A stretch of DNA of 64,000 nucleotides from Paramacrobiotus metropolitanus (Eukaryota; Tardigrada; Eutardigrada; Parachela; Macrobiotidae). Below are positions 56,606-64,000 of this stretch, one piece after another (position 1 is the first letter of the stretch; each line of letters starts with the position of its first letter). The stretch spans positions 1 through 64,000 of the forward strand of contig NW_026570383.1 in NCBI RefSeq assembly GCF_019649055.1, read 5' to 3'. The notes beneath the pieces were generated by a model that did no database searches, was not told the DNA's origin, and saw nothing but the letters and a program-made list of their open reading frames with translations. Position numbers and translations under genes: made by a program.

Positions 56606-57595
56606 CTTTAAACTTTAAGTAGTTTCGATACAACTGCCAGATTTTCCGCTGATAAGCTTTAAATAATTCACTGTACGATCACTCTGACTGTGTGACTTTC
56701 TCTGTGCTCACTTTCCGAGACATTCTCTAGCTTCTCTATCTTTTACCTCTACGCCAATAATCCGATTCCTTAATGTCTGCAGTTGTTTTAGATCTTCATA
56801 CGAAATTCCAGTCTGAATACAGTAATTGGCAATATGCTCACAGCTTCATTATTATTCATCGTTACTTTTAATACTGCATTAATTCTACTGGCAATTTCGT
56901 TAACTTTCGCCCGTTTCACTTGAGTCAACAACTCTACGATCTGTCTGCGCTCTGCTTCCAGTTCTTCATCTTTTTGTTCTATCAGCGCTGCCTCGCGCTG
57001 TCGGTTCAGTGGTCGACATGCCGACGCACGCTTATCAAATTTACGATCTCAAGCTTACATGCAAATTTTTGCACGTCTAGGCACGTTTCGGAAAATCCTC
57101 ACGAGAAACGAAAATTCTGCCCTTCTACAAAACTTTCATAAAATACAGCAGTTCTCAAAATTTTCAGATGGATTTCATACGAATTCAAACCAGAAATTTT
57201 CATAAACTTCATACGATTGCATCAGAAGTAAACCATGAGTATGGACACACACAGGATACTGCACTACGTTAAAACGTCAGTCCTCAATACGAGTAAAATG
57301 ATTCTTCAATGCGTAGGTTTTCACAAATAAAATCTGCTTCAAATCCTCACAATCTTTATGATAATGATTCAGGATATTAGTGCTTACCCTTACGTTCCTG
57401 TTCGCGTTGCTTCCAACGTTTGTAGTCTGCCCACGAGATCCTGTACGCTACGGCTTCTGATCCAGAGTACTGTTATGATGATCTGCTTCTACACTTCGGT
57501 CTGGGACACCACTGCACATACGCTTTGCACTACGATGCTGCACCAAAGTCCAGTCCGTCTCTACGTTGGGTTCTGAAGGAGGCTTTGCGATCCTT

Positions 57596-57613
57596 TGATG
57601 TCAGGAAGCGCCA
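57596..57613 (-). other. Primer-binding site
   Basis: On the minus strand TGGCGCTTCCTGACATC starts exactly at the inner end of the 5' LTR. TGG is complementary to the CCA end of a tRNA. I cannot name the tRNA. Confidence 0.65.
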
Positions 57614-57996
57614 TACAACGGAAGGCTGACGGTGAGCTCCCGTTTACTGTGGGTTACACGCCGCGCCACGCCGCAACAGACCGATGTTGGTGGTCTAATA
57701 TTACGCAACTGGAAACCCACAAACAGGAAGAGATCTTACTGTTCCTCTGGATGAAGGGAAATGTGCAGAAGATAAAACGAGAGGTCACGACGAACGATCG
57801 ATCGAGAGGTTGCCCATGGACAAATTTATTAGAATCAGAAAGTTACTCCATCACCGACTGATCAGCGTCCAATTTCCCATTTCACATCACACCGTTAAAC
57901 ACCGTTAACACACTAGCCAGCTGTGACTCATCAATCCACACAGACTGACCAATCAAATAAAGTTCTAATTATTTGAATTTAACCACAGTCGCTATA
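57614..57996 (-). repeat. 5' LTR (383 bp)
   Basis: Partner of 48380-48770; see that entry for the differences. The outer end is TATAGCGACTGTGG (minus strand) and the inner end is CTTCCGTTGTA. Confidence 0.95.
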
Positions 57997-58000
57997 GTAT
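57997..58000. other. Target-site duplication GTAT, high-coordinate side
   Basis: GTAT directly follows the LTR and repeats the 4 bases before 48380. Confidence 0.55.
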
Positions 58001-58429
58001 ACTCTGTATGTGTGGAAGCAAGATGATAGCATTCCGTGCCTGCTTATTGTTAGAGTTACTGTAGTTGTCATGTTACGCGCGTGGTGTCTGAAGTGGTGAT
58101 AAAACTGCAGCCGTAAGCTAAACGGTTAACGGATACACCAGGTTCAGTGCTCACATGATGAATTCGTGTAAATGTAAATGTTTTATATAGCCACTGCGTA
58201 CTTATAGCCGCTAAACATGACTAACCGGATTATAAATGTGCTGTACCGGCAAAATTAATGCGCTTTTTTTCCAAACACGTGCTTTTTTACCTGTCTCGCA
58301 AACGCCGATGCGCTTTACATCAACATTCGTGTTTACAATTTACATTGTTGATTAAATCTTATGTTTTTTGTATTCTACACAGCACTGAGCCATAGTGCCA
58401 TACTACTCATTTTATATCTAGCGAATAAA

Positions 58430-60704
58430 ATGTTTGCGAAGAAAGTTAATCATTGGAACTCTGCGGATGTCATGGTTAACGGACTCCTTCAAAGGGCCTT
58501 GTTGTCGATAAACTGGACTCGGGATGGGTTGTGGACTTTGGCATCGTGGGTAAAAAGCCGGAGGTCATCCCATATTGTCATGACACCATATTCTTGGATA
58601 ACGGACTCAATCGAGAGTCATCAGGACGCAACAGGCGGCAGGCGCTGCCAGGCTGGAATTACAATCCGTCTGATCATGAATTGCGCAGTGTCCTATTAAA
58701 ATTATCATCCAGTCAATCATGGGCCTGGTACGACTGCAAGGTGTCGCCGGGCTCATCTAATCGCTATGTACTGGTGGAAGTATTTCATGCGGATGAGCGC
58801 ATTGTCACCGTCGTTGAGCGGGATCGCCTTCGCTGCCTTCCACACACCGGGCAGTTGTTACGAAGGAATGATATTCTCAAAGAAGAACTGGCGGTACCCG
58901 AGGACATTACTGCTCTTAGTTCAGCAGTGATAAAGTCCTGGAAAATATATTTCGATCGCACTCATCTGATCAAAATTGAGAACAGTTGTGTCACCTTTCT
59001 TCAGTTACGCTACGACGAAATGCTTGACCAAAACAAAGTGGTAATTACTTACAGTCCTATTGGTGATTAAAAAAAAGGGTTATTACTCTGTTATTACATT
59101 ATTATAAAATACGTTTTAGAAAAAACGAGTGCTAATAAGTCGCCACACTTATTACTGCAGTGCAAATACGTTAGCTACCAAACATGCCGCACTCGTATCG
59201 AGTATTCCATTATGGTTCATCATAGCAGTAAATGCTCAGAAACTAGTCATTACGTCGTTGCGGCTGCCTGTCTAAGGCATTCAAAAGTGCAGAAACCAGT
59301 AAAAAGAAAATATCTGAAGAATGGAAGTCTATCGCATTATTTATAAGGTGATATAGTGGTTTTTCTTCATTCCTAGAGAAGTTACAGTAACTGCATTTTT
59401 CAAGATAGAAAAAAACGCTTTTTTAAAAAAACTAACACAATTTACTGCAGCCCTTCAGTCTATTTCAGGCCGCGATACTAAAAGAATCGGAAACGGAAAG
59501 TTATCGGGGCGGATACCGAAATGCCGCAGGCCCTCTTTACTACGGCAGCGACATCTACCACTCACATTCCTTCCCTTCTACCGGCGAACCCAACGCTCAG
59601 CATACTGTCGCAAGAATCAAACCAGGGAAACGACCTCCGTGTGCGGAGGAATTAACCATTACTGACCTTCCCTACGATATCTTTACCGGCATATTTTCGG
59701 TTCTGGATGAACGGCACAAGGCAATCATGCGTTCTGTTTGCGCTAGCTGGAATTCGGCAACCCTGGAACCAGACTGTAGGCAGGTGGCGATAATAACGTT
59801 TGACTGGCCTGAAGATCGGGACAGTGAATTTGTCGGGATGATGTGGTTAAGCCACTGTATCACGAGTGCCATCAAATATGCGCTATTTGTCGATACTGGC
59901 GTTCTGGGTACAGTACAACTTCTGGAAGACCTCAGGATCTTCCAGCCGATTCCAGCAACATTGGTTTTCTCCGATTCGCAGTTATGGATTCGTCGACCAT
60001 GTCCATGGGTAGAGACAATTGTCGATAAATATATGGCAGTTTTGAACAAAATGCGCTCGTCATTGTCAAAAATAATGGAATCTCCACTGAGTCGGGTTAT
60101 TTTAAAAAATTTTAAACTGTGGCACTTCCTGGTTCCCAATTGTGTGAGTGACATTGACGAGGAGGATAATCGGCCATTTCTGGATGTAACGCTAACCTGT
60201 TTTATTGTGAATGTTCATACTGAAACTGATTTCATCGAATTACTAAAGCTAGTAGCGCCACTGGACTTTAACATCCCTGCGCACAAAGAGCGCTTACAGC
60301 GCTTACTGGAGTGGACCGGCGAGGCGAGCAGTAAACCTATTCGCCAAAAAGAAATTATGACAGTGAGTGTTGGCAGCAACAATATTAACGTGAATTGCAA
60401 AGTTATGTAATGAACATTTGTCCCGAGCATGTACTTTGTATTACAGATCTTGAGGAAATGGCAGTCAGCTGATAGCCGCTTCAGACCGGACATGGAATGG
60501 AAAGATGTATTCGAATACTTGAGCAGTAATCTTTCCACTTTTCCCATGATTACCTTCCGAGCACTGTTAGTCCTGTCAAAAACCCTGACGCCAGTGCGTG
60601 AACGTAGACTTGGCGGCCAGTACGACTCGGACAGTGATGACTATTACGACGAGCGTATTACCTGCGCAGATTTAGATTTTTATTCTGATTGCTGCAGCGA
60701 TTAA
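58430..60704 (+). CDS. F-box protein gene of the same family, nearly intact
   Basis: Probable SCF ubiquitin-ligase adaptor. The exons are 58430-59037, 59469-60362 and 60447-60704, and all junctions agree in phase. The first exon encodes a family N-terminal domain (VMVNGLLQRAL, then KLDSGWVVDFGIVGKKPEVI and SVLLKLSSSQSWAWYDCKVS). Exon 2 encodes LTITDLPYDIFTGIFSVLDE with RSVCASWNSAT, an F-box, then a Leu/Ile-rich putative substrate-binding part (NFKLWHFLVPNCVSDIDEED). Exon 3 ends in an acidic Tyr/Asp-rich tail (YDSDSDDYYDE). One frameshift near 58500 (GCCTTGTTGTCGATAAA) separates VMVNGLLQRAL from the rest. Decayed fragments of the same gene lie at 44548-44745 and 47925-48100. The start is the first ATG after upstream stops and is uncertain. 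Confidence 0.75.
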
Positions 60705-60926
60705 CTTTGGGAAAGATGCCCCTATGGCACCGGGGTTTGTCGTGATGCCGATGAGTTTTTTTATTAACTTTCAGTGCTTGCTCAGCTCAGGTAACTGTTA
60801 TCAATACCGTAACCTTTAAAGAACAATGGTAATCATTAAAGTGCGCGAGAGGCTTGTCCAAAAACGCCTGTTGTTCTGTTTGGATGCTTAGAGTGAAATT
60901 ATATGTAGGATTTAACAATTTGTACA

Positions 60927-60978
60927 TGCTGGCAGTGGCAGAGAATAAGATATACCTTATTCTCTGCCACTGCCAGCA
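60927..60978. repeat. Perfect 22-bp inverted repeat, 8-base loop
   Basis: TGCTGGCAGTGGCAGAGAAT plus AA (60927-60948), loop GATATACC, then the exact reverse complement (60957-60978). Confidence 0.95.
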
Positions 60979-61057
60979 CTCGTTTACCTGCGTAGTGCTG
61001 CATGTGTATATATATATATATAGTATATACACATGCAGCACTACGCAGGTAAACGAG
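60979..61057. repeat. Perfect 34-bp inverted repeat, 11-base AT loop
   Basis: The arm starts CTCGTTTACCTGCGTAGTGC at 60979 and ends at 61012; the exact reverse complement is 61024-61057. It directly abuts the previous inverted repeat, and a TA run forms the loop. Confidence 0.95.
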
Positions 61058-61997
61058 TACAGATAATTAGCTAATTTAATCGTTTGCCTACGTAATGCTT
61101 ACGTTTGGCCGATGTATTTCCGTAACTTGAGCGTTTTTGCCAACTGATACCGAACACACACTTATTGGTATTCCTTAAAAACTGCCTGAACATATTGTTA
61201 ACTTTGACCCGTAAGCTTTATCTTCACTTCTACCTATCTGTACATCTATGCCGACAGCTTTTCTTATCGTTAAAATAAACCCCCGTGCGAATATAAAGAA
61301 GCTTGGTGTACAACATACATAGTACTAGCAATGTCGATTGTGAATTGTAAAAGTGAAAATTTGATGTATTCTGTCTTGCACATGTCTGCTTATCCGTAAT
61401 ACAGCGTTCACATAAAACTTTAAACTATATCATTCTATGCACTACTACTGTCTACTACTACATATTTACTTTGCTACCAGTCCACCATATATCTGCCTAT
61501 ATAATATTTGTACTTATCTGTACATACCTAAGTTTCTAACTATCTGTTGTAGCCAGCGTTTACATAGCTATCCTTAGTAAAGGATATAAGTGGTTTAAGT
61601 GCGCAGACTAATAAATTAAATATTTTTTTGCTCCAGCCTTCTAAGCCCTTCTTTTACCAATTAACAGCATAGCAGCAAAACATAACAATTAATGAAAGGC
61701 CTAAGGCATAATTGAGTGCCACAAAGTTTCTTCTTTTAGAAACACGCACCATGTACGGTATGCTGTTGCGCTATTGTAACCAAGTCTTTGGTTCGGTATT
61801 ATAATTATACGGTAGAAGTGATAGAACAATATTATTTTATGTCAGAAAAACCTCCGAGTATTCCTCCCTTCGTCAATGCTTTATTCCTTCTTCAAGAAGA
61901 AAATTAATATCCATCCATTCTGTACCGCTTGAGCGAGGGAGTGCGTGGATCCTTTGCAGCGCAAGGTGACCAAGGCGAACGTGTTCGAAATTTGTTA

Positions 61998-62216
61998 CTA
62001 GTACTGTATCTGCATTGAGTGCGTTCTGCAGCCCAGCATTGTGAACATGTGCTGCGCATCTGTATGTGTACAATACGTATTTGTAGTATACTTCTTACCG
62101 TGCACAAAACAAAAAAATCTTTCAATCCTTTTCCTGCGTATCCATTCCATGTAGTCGAAATCGCGTGCTGCATAGAGAGGCCATGTCTTCTCACCAATCT
62201 CCATGTCGCACAACAT
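61998..62216 (-). CDS. Possible small exon, hypothetical
   Basis: A 72-codon frame (start MLCDMEIGEKTWPLYAARDF, then YMEWIRRKRIERFFCFVHG) ends with stop at 61998. About 115 bases later on this strand there is AATAAA (near 61884-61879), which fits a 3' UTR. A CxxC pair (CMLC) precedes the charged part if the frame is extended five residues upstream, where an AG acceptor-like site lies. A 39-base stretch starting GTAAGA and ending CAG sits inside the frame and is also in frame if kept. No family is recognised; it could be chance. Confidence 0.3.
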   Translation of the reverse strand: MLCDMEIGEKTWPLYAARDFDYMEWIRRKRIERFFCFVHGKKYTTNTYCTHTDAQHMFTMLGCRTHSMQIQY

Positions 62217-62449
62217 GCAGTCTTGTCACCTTGTGGCAACTTACTTAAATACGCGGACTGATTATCGTTGGGCGGTTTGATCCATGACTTTGGTCTGTTC
62301 CCTTGTGCGACAGTCCCTGTATTCCAGGCGAAGAATCAGTACGTTTACGGGCGACCAAATTGCTAGCCAACTCCCCGTGTCGGTTTCCAGTTCTGAGTTG
62401 TCTATCCGAGGCTCCCGAACTTTGCTATCATGGCTGGGGATGATCTCGT

Positions 62450-62670
62450 ATGGTGTTTTTTTCTCGTGGTATGTTGATAACCAGGCATGTGTTTATTGAC
62501 GTGCCTTGTTTATTTCGTGGAGTTTTCGACAACGAAAACGCTTTTATGGAAAGAGAAACGTTTCGTTCGGAATAATGGTTCACAGTTTGACAGCGCTGAT
62601 GGCGGATGAAAAAGCCAGCTGAAATAAAGGTAAGTACCTCGCTTCTACACGATTTCTCGGATTGTACTCT
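62450..62670 (+). repeat. Diverged dispersed repeat, copy near window end
   Basis: Partner of 40690-40920; shared blocks are listed there. Both copies end with AAATAAAGG followed by a CCTCG-containing stretch, so the repeat may carry an old 3' end with an AATAAA signal. Confidence 0.65.
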
Positions 62671-64000
62671 TTCTAGATCACCAGATGAGTGTGCTTTTAT
62701 AATTTTATTACTTTAATTAGCTCTCTTGAAAAATTCCCCTCTTTCGTTTTCTTTACTGAAGATGTGGTTTTTAGTACTTTACACTTTCGAAGCTGTTTAC
62801 AGAATACAGACTACAGTACTGGCTTTCCGCATTTCACAAATTTGAGGCAGAATTCACTGTTAATGAGGAGCTCTGCTTTCTGTTTGCTGGTTTCCACTTT
62901 CCGCTTTACTGTGACACTTGCGTCCTGTAGTTCGCACATATTTTGAACGTGTTACGGCCTGGACAAATTAATAATTTAGAAATACTACAGATGATTATGA
63001 TTACGAATGATCAAGCCGCATGCGTGCTAGATATTGCGTACTGAACAGAGCTGCTTTCATCTTTCTAAAAATTTACAGCAGATTACTAAACCATTACGGT
63101 ATTTGTGAATGCGCCAGATGATTTTATTGTTCCGCATTTATTTATTTTGCTGTTCCAGTGCAAATGCATACAAAGAACCATCATCGAGGATGACGATGTT
63201 GTGCTCTCCAGTGAAATTGCGTGTGTTGCTACCGCATCTGGATGAATGGCCTGGACGACTGACGAGCGGTTGAATAATTCGGGTGTTCAAGATCTCCGAG
63301 TTTCTTGTGCGAACGTTATGGCCTGAAACTGTGCAGTAGCTTCGCATCACCGCTTGTTGGTTAGTGGAACGATGATCTGGCAAAAGTTAAAATGGTAACA
63401 ACAATATATCACACTTACAATATCGCAATCTGTATGCAGGTTATCCTTTATAGCAGAATGAGCGTGTACCACTTTTAACTGCTCTGCAGGGATACTTGTT
63501 CCGCGCATACTGTTAACGAGCAGGTAAATTTATTCTGAACAATTTCACCTGTAATCAGAACTCTGTTTTGTATTGTTGCAGGTGTACTGGACGGGTAAAA
63601 TGTGTGCTATCGCTATATGTGTGCTATCGCTATATGTGTGCTATCGCTATATCGCTATCGCTATCGTATCTGTTTATAATTTTGCTTTCGGATATGTTGT
63701 GTACGCATGCAGCATGCAGCAAAGTGCTTTGCTTTACCAGTGAAATTTCTTTCAAAGAATCAGCAGCGTGGACTACGGACTGCGGTGTTATCTTCATGGA
63801 TGTATCCACACGCGTTGCATGCACGACAGGCTGGATGGACCTGTTAAACTGTTAGCCAGTTCACGGTAAGAAGTCAGCAAGTTTTCGGCGGAAACAGTTT
63901 GCGACTTCCGACTGTGACGTATTCGCATCAGTGCCAGCACATTAGAGGGATTGCAGTGGCTATCAGGTACCTCGTAAGATGTTTTTTTTCAACATCTACG
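62671..64000. other. Non-coding DNA to window end
   Basis: I see no supported gene. A minisatellite lies at 63603-63670. Short frames such as 63138-63383 on the minus strand have no domain or splice support. Confidence 0.45.
63603..63670 (+). repeat. 15-bp minisatellite with 6-bp sub-repeat
   Basis: TGTGCTATCGCTATA occurs three times in direct tandem (63603, 63618, 63633) and is followed by further TCGCTA units. Confidence 0.95.

Larger units (their letters stand above)
48380..57996 (-). mobile_element. Ty3/gypsy-type LTR retrotransposon
   Basis: A 9.6-kb element on the minus strand. It is bounded by near-identical LTRs (57614-57996 as the 5' LTR, 48380-48770 as the 3' LTR) with a 4-bp GTAT direct repeat outside. 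A primer-binding site starting TGG adjoins the 5' LTR and a short purine tract (GGCGGGA) adjoins the 3' LTR. Gene order is gag with zinc knuckle, protease, RT, RNase H, integrase, as in Ty3/gypsy (Metaviridae). Frames are interrupted in gag, protease, RT and between RNase H/integrase parts, so this copy as written cannot encode a full polyprotein. After integrase there is an extra coding region of about 1.9 kb before the LTR. The paralogous DNA at about 44120 lacks the element. Confidence 0.92.
60705..61997. other. Non-coding DNA after the F-box gene
   Basis: AT-rich, no gene supported; contains two adjacent hairpins at 60927-61057. Confidence 0.5.

Noticed and set aside
63138-63383. 81-codon minus-strand frame
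   Set aside because: No recognisable domain, no splice evidence and no sign of a neighbouring exon.

Overview
The window is metazoan nuclear DNA: GC-rich exons sit in AT-rich introns with GT-AG (a few GC-AG) splice sites, and TATA boxes and AATAAA signals are visible. Several small gene families and an F-box gene type look tardigrade-like. That organism call is inference from remembered family resemblance, not proven by any single feature.

Layout. 1-7.24 kb (+): the C-terminal part of UNC80, a subunit of the NALCN sodium-leak channel complex. Its introns are full of tRNA-like SINE relics and hold a perfect 40-bp palindrome. 9.45-12.06 kb (+): an F-box gene with broken frames. 13.26-13.56 kb (+): a small secreted protein that could be a peptide precursor. 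14.86-19.31 kb (+): three tandem paralogues of a secreted, acidic, Ser/Ala-rich protein with a poly-Thr tract and a conserved basic C-terminus (family unknown to me). 20.27-38.10 kb: a receptor guanylate cyclase cluster. A full-length minus-strand gene (19 exons, one frameshift) and a truncated minus-strand pseudogene lie head-to-head with a full-length plus-strand gene (20 exons, intact).

38.7-47.1 kb (+): three tandem class-A GPCR copies; copies 1 and 2 carry frameshifts and copy 3 is intact. The duplicated unit also carries a relic of the last guanylate cyclase exon, so the array grew from a segment that began inside the cyclase gene. A 550-bp TA-flanked inverted-repeat element (MITE) sits in the promoter region of copy 2, and the empty site is preserved in copy 1. 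Relics of a second F-box gene lie between copies and after copy 3. 48.38-57.996 kb: a minus-strand Ty3/gypsy LTR retrotransposon with gag, protease, RT, RNase H and integrase, plus an extra coiled-coil, charged coding region after integrase. 58.43-60.70 kb (+): a better preserved F-box gene. 60.7-64 kb: mostly no recognisable genes, with two adjacent hairpins, a diverged repeat and a minisatellite.

A key interpretive point: the two LTRs show no base substitution by eye but four small indels. This suggests that part of the frameshifts seen across the window are assembly indels rather than real gene death.

Functionally the window groups membrane signalling genes (channel subunit, cyclase receptors, GPCRs) with fast-duplicating family genes. 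I see no operon-like co-regulation, and no CRISPR, tRNA or rRNA genes.
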